64,000 nucleotides of DNA. It comes from Tetrahymena thermophila SB210 (Eukaryota > Ciliophora > Oligohymenophorea > Hymenostomatida > Tetrahymenidae). Made by a program: the position numbers and the translations under genes. The DNA lies in assembly GCF_000189635.1 (NCBI RefSeq), contig NW_002476209.1, forward strand, positions 1 through 64,000. Reading direction: 5' to 3'. Below are positions 49,175 through 61,200 of the stretch, piece after piece; the stretch's first letter is position 1; the number at the start of each line of letters is the position of its first letter. The notes under the pieces are model-generated. The model worked only from the letters and a program-made list of their open reading frames with translations. It had not been told where the DNA came from and did not search any database.

Positions 49175-49189
49175 TAAACCAACCATTTG
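49175..49189 (+). other. Chromosome-breakage-sequence-like 15-mer
   Basis: TAAACCAACCATTTG matches the Tetrahymena chromosome breakage sequence (Cbs, TAAACCAACCTCTTT) at the first ten bases and at 12 of 15 overall. Functional Cbs copies are lost from the macronucleus when the germline chromosome is cut and new telomeres are added, so this retained copy should be inactive. The match may be chance, but the conserved core is complete. Confidence 0.45.
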
Positions 49190-50847
49190 AACTTTCAGCG
49201 CCTAAAGGAAGACTCGAAAATTTGCACTGGAATATTGGGTGAAAAGATTTCCATTCTACATATTCTTCTGATTTTTGAGGAAAGTAGAATCATTTCTTAG
49301 TAATCTAAGACCATTCCTTGCAAAATAAACATTTTTGAGATGAATTTTTTATTTTTAAATTTTCTTACTTCCTTGCTGTTAGTTACCCCATCCTGCTTGA
49401 AGATGAAAGATGAGAAGAGAAGGAGGAGGACGTGACAAAGAATTAAACTCATTTCATAGAGAGAAATTGTGTTGCTGCCGTATGAAGAATGTACCAAAAA
49501 CATACAAACAAATTCGCTTTAGCCTGCTAGCTAGAAGAAATCTAAGTACGAGACGGATTTTGAAAGAGAAGATGAAGTCCCTTCAAAGATTTATGAAGAC
49601 CCACTTATTGATAACTGTCCCACTACTGACAAAAAGTACCAGAGTTAGCTCCAAGTTAGCTGTGCTCCTTCCAAAGAGGTCTCTGTCTACATAAGCTGAG
49701 TCCAAAGCATTTACCTAGGCTTTCTTACAGGAAGCTGAAGTTTTTGTTAAAGATAAAGCCTTTGTGGATGAGCTTCCCTCCTAAGAAGGACTTGAAAAAG
49801 GGTTATATTTTTTCACTTTACTTTTAGATATTATAATTTCATTTTACTATTATTTCTTCATTCTTTTCATTTTTGAATTGGTCTGCTTCTCTTTGGTAGT
49901 TCTTTCCGGAGCGAAAGGAGACTTGCAGCTGAAATGATAGTTGAAAGTTGGTATGACTGATGTGCGCGCTTATTCTTAACCAGAGTATAGTTTGGGTCAT
50001 GCACCCTCTTGCTTTGCTTCTTCCCATAGAATTTATCTTATCATTTATACCTTTCTCTTAGCAATGAATTCTCCCTGTCTCCCATCACTAAATGGGTCGT
50101 TCAGTTTTGAGAGGTAAAACATATGGTTTTACAGTAGGTCATGAAAGCCATCTCAAAGATTCTCAGTGCTTGTTCTTGCTCAATTTAACAGCTTGCCAGC
50201 CAAATACTTTCTTTATACTCCTGAAGCTTAAAGACTTTTGCAATAGATTTAAATTACTACTTCTGATTCTTTTAATGCCAATAGGTTGAAAGATATACTT
50301 TAGTTTTCCTAAGTTAAATGCTTGAAAGCATTGTAAGATCGGAAAACTTCGCTATGACTTTCTTAAAATCAAGATTTCACCATCCGCAACGCCCTAGCAC
50401 CACTAACACTATAACATTACTCTTAGTCCAAATGACAGCATGGCAGCAAAATATGATTTGTGTTTTATCGAGCGCATTGATTGTTTCGAACCGTCCCGTC
50501 CCTAGCTCACGCCCCTTGAAAGGTGTAAATCCGATAGCCATTTTAAGTACAAAGATTCATTTTATCCATCTCTTTTAGAGTAATCGTAAGTTTGAGGTGA
50601 AAGCTATGAAAAAAAAACTATTCATTTGAATATACAAATTGAGCCATTTATATCAATGTTCTACAGAAGTTTATGGCCTCTGAGGTATTCTACATTTGTA
50701 GTCAACTTCAGAAGTGCTATGAGCGGATGAAAAATATTCTTGTAAATAAGGTTTCAATATTTTTTCATGGTTTGAGCTTCATAAATTCGACCTCTCTTTG
50801 AGAAATAATTTGTTTGTGAGTATGAAAATTGGTTAACTTTGGACAAA

Positions 50848-51675
50848 TCAAAAGAGTAATAGAGTTATAGTTTAGCTGCTAGATCTGAGTGAGGTTGTAT
50901 TGCGTGTTGAGATGCGAAGTAAACATCTCCCTAGTATTAAGGTGAATTAAGAAGTAAAAGATAGTCTTAGCTTGACCAATTCTTTCAAATGATTGTGGTA
51001 GTCCCTTGGTGTTTACAAAAGTATGAGGAATTTAAAGTATTCTAGATCTGCGAATTGCAATTGTGAAATAATAGTAAGGGGAAATCGAAAGTATGGCTCG
51101 TTGTTGATCTGAGTTTAACGGAATGAGTGCTGATTATTATGAACATAAAGCATTAGAGTATTGCGCTTATATATTGATGGGGATGAAGAGATGTTCCCGC
51201 ATTGTTGAGAAGGTTTTACTCTACTTGGTAGGATAGTTCTGTTCAATGGGTTGGGCTTAGTAAAGAAAGGTAATTGAAACTTAAGCGTCATTATGTTACC
51301 CAATTCGAAGCTGTTGTCTTCTTATAGCTGTAACTCTAAGTAGCACTTGATTGAGCGACAAGAGTCGCATCCCAAAGGACTTAGTTCAAATTAATGAAAA
51401 GAAGCTTGTTGAAATTCTAAAGTAAATTGAATTTTCTAAAATGTAATCGAAATTGTATATCTGTGCAGCAGGGCTTTGCAGAGTTAGCTCGCTCTTCTCT
51501 TTCTAGTCAATTTTGGAAAAAGATTTCTGATCGCTAAGCAGCTTGGCTTTTGTTTCTTCTATTTCTTCGATCGTCTTCCACCAATCCTTCTACTTTGTGT
51601 TAACTTACGGCAACACATTTACTCATCTTCAAAGAAATGTGCACATTAGATGATTGAATGCATTTGAACTGACAT
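50848..51675 (-). CDS. Candidate hypothetical protein (275 aa), uncertain
   Basis: Longest uninterrupted ciliate-code frame in the GC-richer block: 275 codons from ATG (51675; a second in-frame ATG at 51663) to TGA. The N-terminal part is very basic (SKKQKKQKPS, KLTRKRRAS), a Cys-containing segment follows (LGCDSCRSIKCY), then a mixed region with LEYFKFLILLQTPRDYHNHL. Against it: TGA-free runs of this length are expected occasionally in such sequence, the plus strand has equally protein-like local frames, and I recognise no family. No introns are needed. The Q codons mix CAA and TAA/TAG as in real genes here. Confidence 0.25.
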
Positions 51676-51720
51676 AAAATCGCGTAAAAATTAATTACCT
51701 ATTATAAAAACAAAATGACC

Positions 51721-52827
51721 AGCTAAAATAATAAGAAGCGATTTTATTTATGCATTCATCCAGCAGTATAATAAATGAGAGCAAATTTACAGAGAGAGTT
51801 AATCGCAAGTTTGTAAGACAGACGACATTTGGAATTTTTATAAAGTTCCACCCACTGTTTGGGTTTTTCGTCAATTTTGTCTATCATCCTTGTTTAAATT
51901 TTCAATCATGTAACTTCAATAACAACTTTCGCCATGTTCTTCTTCGTGAAATATTTGCAAATAATCTGACATCTGTCAATCTATCTATCCATCCATCTAA
52001 ATTTAATTATTTAATCAAGTAATTTAACCAACTGCAAATCGTTTTAGCGAATACATTCCTTGCGTTATATCTTCCAGCGCAATCCTAACAAATCTCACCA
52101 TTATTTAAATCTAATATTTTATCTATTAAAATCAATTCCATATCCATAAAATCATAACTATACCTACCTATTTATTTCAATTTAAAAAAAGAATAATTAA
52201 AAATATAAACAAAATCTTATATTTAGTATTATAACTATTAAATTATGTGATGGAAGATTTACGTTAGGAATTTGTATTTCGTTTTTACTACTTTGTATCT
52301 ATTCATTAATTTCGTGTATTGTATTCACTTAAAAATTAAAAAAAATTCAAATCACTTTTCATTTTTCATTTTTTATTCTTTCTTTCTTTCTTTATTTTTT
52401 TTTTTTTTCTTTTTCTTTTTTAGTTTTTTTTGCTTTTTTCCCCACCATCTTTTTTGATTTTTGATTTATAAATTGTTCTCCTATTTGCTAATCAATTTGA
52501 TTAGTAAATTTTTTGATTCTACTCAATTATTCTCCCCCCTTTTAATTTATTTTTGTTAATATTTCTTGCTCTAAACACAAATAAATAAACATTACAAATA
52601 ATAATTAGTCATTTAATTTGCTATTTGTCCTCAATATCTCTTTTTCCTCATATTTATTGTGCCTTGTGGGAATAACATGTCTACTTTATTACCACCTTAA
52701 TTTAGTTATAACAGACAAAAAACCTTAATTAGAATGAGATGGGAAAAAAAGACATTAACTAATTTATAATTTATGGATATTAACTTATGAGTTAATAACT
52801 CTAAAAGAGAGAGAGAGTACTTAGAGC
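51721..52827. other. Spacer with a long polypyrimidine tract
   Basis: 1.1 kb returning to spacer composition. A T/C-only tract runs about 52355-52440 with only a few purines (TTCTTTCTTTCTTT followed by long T runs). Frames called by translation here are Phe/Ser artefacts of that tract. No gene recognised. Confidence 0.6.
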
Positions 52828-53292
52828 ATGGTAGAAGAAAAGAAAGGATGCGTACTTATGGATAAAAGGACTTTGGCTATTTTAGGAGATGAAATAAGGG
52901 TAAACTTACTCCCTTATAAAATTATTTTTTTATTTAAATTAAGAAAAAATACAGATTCTTAATCATCTGAATATTGATTGATTGCCCTTTTTTAGGATGA
53001 TGGAGAAGAAAAAAATTGTTGTTTAATGTAACTAAAATCAGCATCGCTTGAAATGCCATTCATAGTTAAATTTAAATTTTTTCTGAACAGAACACGTTTA
53101 CTATATGTAAAGGAGCTGCTGCAGAGTGAGCTAGCTAGCCAATATGTATAGCAAATAAAAGTGTTTGTTTATTTATTTTTTTCACATTTTTTTAAAAGAA
53201 CTTATTTTCAATTGAATAAAAAACCAAATAATTAACGAATTGCAATTTTCGTATTGATATTTGGCTTTGATATTCAAGTTCTCGTAAAATGA
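52828..53292 (+). CDS. Possible two-exon small protein (122 aa), doubtful
   Basis: Exon 1 52828-52899 (MVEEKKGCVLMDKRTLAILG and four more residues) and exon 2 52996-53292 join in phase 0 across a 96-bp intron with GTAAAC...TTTTTTAG ends, and exon 2 reads to TGA. The first ~60 residues are mixed and GC-richer than the spacer, including KNCCLMQLKSASLEMPF and LLQSELASQ. The last 60 are spacer-like. Good intron signals favour a real transcript; short length and no family argue against. It may be the remnant of a longer gene. Confidence 0.3.
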
Positions 53293-55283
53293 CATTTCTC
53301 TTTAAGTGAAAGACTCATTTTTGATAAATCACATCATTTCACAGTTATTTCTTAATTTTTTTATCATTTTATTTATTTTTTAGTCTATTTAAAAATTATT
53401 AAATAGAAAAAGGAGCAGGTTAACCTTTCATAAATAATATTTGTGAATTTTTTTATGGAGGGGGTCCTCAATCTTATATAAATTAACTTTTGGAATACAA
53501 CCCAAATCAATCAATCAGTCAATCTCTGAAAATTCCTTAATAGCAAAATGAAAAATTTAACAAAAAAAATCAAACATGCAATTTAATTAAAGTCTGGCAC
53601 ATATTTTCAAATACACACACATATATGCGTATCAATATTAAAATTTATGATTAAAAAATAGGGTCATTCAGATTTTTATAAATAAAAGCTAATTAATAAA
53701 TAGATGAATCTGATCTCTTCTAAATTAATTATAATTTTTATAATGAAATCAAAAAAATTGATTATGTCACTCTTATCTGAGCTTAACCATCGAATGATCT
53801 ACTTATAATTGATTATAAATTTTACTTGAATATAAAATAGACTAATTAAAAATGCTTATTTATTAAATCAGCCAATCATAATTATGTTAATAGTAAACTA
53901 TTTTGTATATTATTTATAAAAATAAATGACTAAATTTCTAAAAAGTGTCTACTGATTTTGGATTTTAAATAATAGAATTATCTTTTTATTGAATTAAATA
54001 TTATAAATATTTTGGTTATTAATATATATTTATAGGGAAAATAGATTAAATGCCTTTTTGTTAAAATTCCCAAAATAAAAAAATTAGTTTCAGTTATTTG
54101 AAGAAACAAAATAATAGACAATTCAATAATTGTTAATATAATAACTTAGAATTTACTTTGGTAATTTTCAAATATTTTAAAAAAATGTTTAAAATAAAAA
54201 ATAAATATAATTATTTTATGGAAATAAATATTGTACAAATAAATTATTAATTTTAACACTCTCTTTTGAATTAAATAATTACTTAAGATTATTATTTAAG
54301 AAAACCATAATTTATTGAATGGGGTAGTGTTTTCTTTTATTATTGTATACATTTTATAAATATTTAGTATTAGTTTTTAATAATTAATAAATAACCATGC
54401 ATCTTTTGCGACAGACAACGTTTATATATTAAACAAATGTCTTACTATAGATGCTATAGTAAATATCTCTATCCGTATTGAACCACAAATCAATAGAAGG
54501 TTTAATTTATTTGAGATGAAATCTTTTTACTCTTTTTAGGATAATAATAATTAAATTCATTTCAATTCTTTTTTTAAAAAATAACAAATTAATTGTATTT
54601 GCTATTAATTTCAAATCTTAGATTTTGTAAAAATTTTTGACAAATAAAGCTCTTGCTCAAGATTTGAAATAAAACCTCATTTTAAAAAAATAATATCATA
54701 TTATTTAAATTTGTATTAAGAATATTAGCATCAGTCCAATTAAATAAGTAAAAAATATTATTTAGTTAAAATAATCACTCTAAATTTATATTTAATAATT
54801 TAAAATAATACTTTATATAAAATGAATTAAAATTAATAAAAAGTATTAATTTTTTATGAATTTTATCTTTTTATTTAAATTCTTAAATGAATACTTAAAG
54901 AAATTTTTCCATAAATTTTTATTGTGATTTACCAAGAGAAAAATATCCATTAGTTTTTTGTTTGTATAGTTAAAGTAATCATCTTTATAAATTTTTTAAC
55001 TATGGTTATATGTTAAATGAGTTATTTTTTACTTATAATATTAATTTATTTTATAAAATATTAATCAATTTTGAAAAAACTAAAAAATAACTTTACTTTA
55101 ATTATTTTTTTATTTAATGTATTGATAACTTAGAAAAAATAAATTATTCTCATAGACTTTAATTTTTTGATAGTTTGATTTATTTTAAGTTTCCTTATTT
55201 TGGTTTATGCTAATATTATACTGAATTAATTGTTATCATGCTTTAGCAATAATTTAATTAAATATCTTTCTTTATCTGAAGCT
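53293..55283. other. AT-rich spacer upstream of the giant gene
   Basis: 2 kb of very AT-rich DNA (some lines near 12% G+C). It should hold the promoter of the gene starting at 55284. No gene, repeat or RNA recognised. Confidence 0.6.
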
Positions 55284-58200
55284 ATGAGTAAGTATTTTTT
55301 GAGATTTGCGAATGCATATTTTTATGTGTTATTATTTGAAGTAGTTAAATCTTAATTAGTTTCTCAATTATAAATATGCTCAAAAGGATAATATGATAAC
55401 GTGAGCCCACTTTGTAATAAATGTATTTAGCCTGAGTGTGCTTAATGCGTTTAAGGAATTTGTCTTTAATGCTAAATCGGCTCATAAGTTTAAAAATAAA
55501 CTTAATAATTAATTTGTTTGTCATCTATTGATTAATGTTATAAAGGATATTATTTCGATTTGTAAGCTAAACGATGTTTTAAATGCTAAATACCAGGATG
55601 TGAATCTTGTAGCAATTCTTCTTTTTGTTAAAAATGTCAAGATGGGTTTTCACTTTTTAATAATAAGTTATGCATCCTAAAACAAATACTGGAATCTAAT
55701 ATTGCAATCTCTAATAAGTCTAAAAATTCACTTCAAAAAGCTGTTTTAAGTGAGAACTAATCTCAAATAAAATATTTTTGCCCAAATACATATTTACAAA
55801 TAAAAGAATCAAAAAATTGTATGTAAATGGAAGCTTGCTCCAGCTTATTATAAGATAATACTACTAGTTTTTAAGACGATATAGTTGATTTTATAATTAA
55901 TGAATAATCCTAATAGACTATAATAATAAGTTTAAAATAGATTGGAATATATAGTTCTATTGATATGAAATTAGTAATTTGGCTATTAGATCTAAACCAA
56001 GTAGGGGAAAATAGCTCCCAGAATGATGAATTTATAATGAATGTTATATAAATTAAAAATGTTTTAAATGTCTTTACAAATTATGCTCTTTATGTATTTA
56101 GTATATTTAGCCAAATAATCATTAATAAAATTGAATTTCAACAAAATTCCTACAATTATGAACAAAAAACGAGATTTTTTATTTCGTAAGATGGCTATCT
56201 TTATTACTTATTTCATAATCAATAGTATTAAGACGGTGTACTGCTTGTAGCTTAATTTTAGATCACCTAAAAAGTTTAAGCAATAGATGGTTAATATTTT
56301 GTAGATGAAAAAAATTATAATATAAAACTACAAAATGTAATATCATTTAATTCTTTACCTTAAGGTATTTTTTCTATTAATTACTCATAATATGAAAACA
56401 TTGCTTTAATTACAACATAAAATCAAATTTACACAATTTTTATAGGAGAGCTGTTTCAAAGTTTATCAGACTAAAGCACTCAAATAAATGATCAATATAT
56501 TTCAAAATTTATAGTAATTTATAATTTAGCTAATGACTTTTCTTAGCAACTAGATTAAGTTTATTAAAATAAGAACCACTAATTTATAATTTATAAAGTA
56601 TTGTTAAGTCAAATTCTTGTTTTAAAAGTAAACATTGACATCTAAAACATGAAAGTAAATATATAATTATATTAACTTGAATTGCCTGGTAAGTAGGAGA
56701 TATAAAATTTAGTTAAAATAAAAAATTAGCTCTCAAGTTTATACGAAGATGTTGCTATCATTGGCACCAAATATAATCAAGATGATTAAAGTTATAGTGT
56801 ATAGATATCTTCAATCGATCAAAATAATTCTAACAATTACAAAATTCTCAATAATTTATCTTCATTGACTTAAATATTTAGTATTGATTTAATATCTTTG
56901 GAATTTGATTAAACCTCAAATATTTTCATAATTTTACAGTCATCTTAGTAATTGCTTATTGGCATTTTAGAAAATAATTATATTAATATAATTTTGACTT
57001 ATAAACTTGGACCAATGATATAATTTTAACTAAAATCTTTAAATGCTTATGTCTTTTAAAAAATAACTAACAACATAATATAATATTTTAGAAATATCTG
57101 CTTAACATAATCAAACATAATTGTTTGCTTTAGAATAGATGCATAAAATAATATTTAAGTTATACAAAATTAATATTAGCTAGGGTATGAGCAATTTAGT
57201 TTAAAAACTTAAATTAGACTAAATTAAAGCCCAGAGCAATAAAAGCTACTATTTGATAGACTCAGAAATGAATTAATCATTTTTAGCTATAAATCTGATG
57301 TAAAATTATTAACTATACATAAAATAGATATTGATAGTAACTAGATAAAGTAGGTTTAATATTTAGCAATAGAAAACGATTGCAGCATTTCTTGCATTTA
57401 ATATACTTACTTAGATTTATTTTCAAATCTTTTTATATTCCTTTAAAACTTTTTGATTGTATTAAACAATTATAATCTTTAGGTAATTAACTCTATCTCA
57501 TATAGCAATATAGTTCAGTTTTAATATCCTTGTTTTATTGTTATTGATAGCTAAAATAATATTGTTGTGTACCAAATAAATAAAACAAACCTACATAGTA
57601 TTTATTAAACTTAAAGTCAGACTGATTAAACCAAATACTATCTCCAAAATCTTTCATAGGACTATAATAGCTAAATATTTTTAATTTAGACAGGGTATTA
57701 CTACTATAATCTTTTAGTTTTTAGCTAAGGAATCTTCTTAGGTTAATTGAGCTATTCCAAACAAATATCTTTTTTAATTGTTGAAAGTGAATTAACTTTT
57801 TCGATTTTATACTATGATGATTTAAACATATTTTTTTAGAGTTACTTAGTTGATCTTGTAAATAAAAAAATTTAATTAAAAGAAGACTATTAAAATTTAG
57901 ATACTACAGATATTTTAGATTCTTCTCTCACAAATTTTAATTTACTAATTAATAATAAAAATATGAGATATTTGATAATATTAAAAACTGAAGATAATAA
58001 AGTAATAATTAAGTAATTTAATTTGAATACTCAAACTTTCTAATAAACCTTAAAAACTAATAATTAACTAAAATAGCTGAGAATAGAATTTTATTAAATC
58101 TTTTATGATAGGAACTCAAATTGCTTAATAGTATATTTTAGAAATAAAGACATCGATAACTATGGATTAAGTAGTATGACTATTTATGTGTATCCATTTG

Positions 58201-61200
58201 ATTAGGATTAAAATCAATTTAATCCTATAAATTACTAATAGGAAATTTACATCACTACTAATCTAATTTATTTTTTCTAATAATAAAGATACACATTCTT
58301 GTATAACAAACTTACAACAACTTAAGTTACTTGTGATAATCATAACAACTTAATTGTTTTGTCTTTGAATCACCCATAAAAATAGTTTCTAACTTAGCAA
58401 TAATTTGACGAAAATCTAAATTTGCTGTTAATCAATAATGGTATTTCTAGTTTGATAGCTAAGAATCTACCAAACTTAAATTCTTCTAAGAATTAAATAA
58501 ACAGTAATAATAATTTTATAATTAACAAAAATTGGTGGCTTTATGAATAATATGGAATTATTATAACACTTACAGCAGATGTTATCAATAATGAGTAATT
58601 AGTATAATTTTAGTATCTTGATAATTTAGAAACTTCTGTAAATCCTCTAAAATTAAAATCTAGTGACCAAGCTTTTTGGTTTAACAATTATGAAACCTTG
58701 ATAGTGTGTTCTGAAAAATAAATAACATCATACCAGATCTAACAACATCAGCTTATTTTAAATTATACTTTTGAGTATGCTAATTAAATTAATAATTGCT
58801 TTTAAGTTTTTTTAAATCCATTTATTTTTTGCTAAAATTAAGGAGCCTTTAATTTCTTAAACAAATAATTCTATCTTTAGCCTGACTTGCTTAATGTTGA
58901 TAATATTTTTGTAGAAAATTAAAAATATATTTTCTTCAAAACTTAAGTTCTTTTTGAAGTTAGTAAAGGAACATTTTAGCTAATATAGCTCAATAATATT
59001 GAGTTTGATGTGGAAAATATGAAATTAAGTCCTTATTTTAATGATTAAGGATTTTATGTTGTTCCTAATTAATATTGTTTTATTTTTAGTCTACCAGATT
59101 TTGATTCAATTGTATCATATGATTTAATTGGCGAAAGCAATTCTTACACATGTGATTTTAATCCTGAGCTTTCTATTTATTCTATATATTATAACGAAAC
59201 ACTAAGTTCCTACCAGTTTCCAGTATAATATAGTGGATAAACTTAATTAATTTTTAAATTGGAAATTCCTTTCAATTTGTAAAATTATTTCTCTTCCAAA
59301 AGCTATATATTTCGTAAATATTTTGTAAGCTACAAATATTTTACGTTTAACACTTATGATTAATATTTATATTTGCTCTTGATAGATATTTAAAATGGAG
59401 AAATCATACAAATAAATAATTTTTTACATTCAGGCTCTGCAGAATATTTTTTTGTGGATATATGGGAAGAGAAAGATGTTATTCTTTCTAACGATATTTT
59501 AATATCAATTTCTGATATATAACTAACTTTATCATTTGATAATAAATAGAAAATAGATACTCAGTAAATAAGCTATAGTAAGCTTTACAATTATATAATT
59601 TATTAAGCAAATGATTCAAAATAGCTAGTAAGTTTGGATATATCTGAAATTTTTCCCATTAACTCTTAGATTGGTCAAATATCAAGTAGATATAGTAATT
59701 ATTCCATAAATTTTTATCATGTTTCCGATATTGACTAAGACCATTAATAAGTAGAATTGATATATTTTAATTAAAAATTAAGTTAACTCATAAAATGGAA
59801 ATTTATTAGCTTAAATCAGGCTCTTAATCAAAATTAATATTTATAAAATACTGAAAAATAAGTTGTTCTAGATGTCACATATATATTTAATGAAATGATT
59901 AAATAGTAAAAAATTAATAAATAGGCGGCTTAAACTTAATACAAAATATACCTCCTATACAAAGATGATATATAAAAAATATTTGCTTTCTATTTCAAAT
60001 GCTAAGCAGTTATATTTAATGAGGATCACTAAGTATTATAAATTATAGATTTACAGTAGTATTAATGCCAAATCATGGTATCAAGATAATATAGTTCTCC
60101 CTCATTAAGCAATTAATAGCTAGAATCATAGAAGATTTACTTAATTTCTTAAGAATAAACAATAATAAATATTTTTTACTAAAATTATAATGTCATTCTA
60201 AAAAATGTATATACTGAGCAATAATAAGATGATTATAAAATTTAAAGTTTGATAAGTATTTCATTGGAAGATATTTAAGTTAGCATTATTACCTATTAAA
60301 ACTTTAAAAATACGATTACTATTCTTATGGAAAATTAAAATATTATTTTTTATAAAAAATTTACATTTGATTAAATCTAAAATATTTATTCTTATTGTTT
60401 AGAAAGTATTAGTAAAAAAGTAATATTATTGATAGGAACTGAATAGAATCTTTTAATATAGTAAATTATTTGGGATCAAATCAAAAATGAAATTTAACTT
60501 GTTGAATTAAGTCAATTTTCTCTTAATTAAAAAGGATAATCTTAGCTATTATATACTTTAAAATAAGTTACTTAAAACAGCAATTTTGAAAAAATAATGC
60601 TAATTCTAACAACTCAAAAGAGAATAATGCTATTCTAAAACAGTGAAAGCAACGCTTTGTCTTTTGACTTAATCAGAGAAAATCTAAAACATTTGAGAGG
60701 TTAACACTAAATATAAATTCATTAAAATAATTAGAATAATGAAATATAAATTCTATCTTTATTTAGCTAACTACAAGTTTCATTCTATTCTCTTCCTTCT
60801 CTTCAATTTATATCTAGAATCGAAGAAAAGAATGCCATTTAAATCACATCTGTGCATCTTGTTTTTTCAGTAGAAATCATTGTAATTGTTTGCAACTAAT
60901 AAGAAATTTAAATATTTGTTCTATCAAGGTTAAATAAAGAAAAAAAATTATTGCTTTAAAATTCAATAAAGCTCTCATCAGCCACAATTTATAATGTTGC
61001 AAATATGAATTAAAATATGGTTGTTTTCCATGGAACTAACTTAAGAGGATATTTTATAATTTACTACTCTTTATCAGATAATCAGATATTCTAAAATTTG
61101 AATTAAGAATATTCTAATTTATAAAATGGAAGTTGTTTAAATATTTTTTAATTACAAAATCAAATTTAATATTAAGAGATGTAATTTAATTAAATTATTA

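Larger units (their letters stand above)
48675..51720. other. GC-richer block without a convincing gene model
   Basis: About 3 kb unlike the surrounding spacers: for example 25 of 60 bases in 51181-51240 are G or C, against 7 of 60 in 53881-53940. That level is seen elsewhere only in exons. Yet no single frame or clear set of exons covers it. On the plus strand, protein-like stretches change frame repeatedly (48851-49006; 49199-49432; 49436-49699; 49695-49803; 50731-50990; 51355-51530). On the minus strand one frame is open from 51675 to 50848 and another from 50027 to 49839. A CTCTCT/CTCACT simple repeat lies at 49058-49085. Options are a decayed plus-strand gene, an undetected minus-strand gene, or a non-coding transcript. 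I cannot choose among them. Confidence 0.5.

Noticed and set aside
49410..49694. Plus-strand frame starting MRREGGGRDK
   Set aside because: Arginine-rich and open for some 130 codons, but an alternative frame over the same bases is equally protein-like and no family is recognised. Kept only as part of the unexplained block.
52272..52457. Plus-strand frame of 61 codons rich in Phe and Ser
   Set aside because: It is a translation of the polypyrimidine tract, not a gene.
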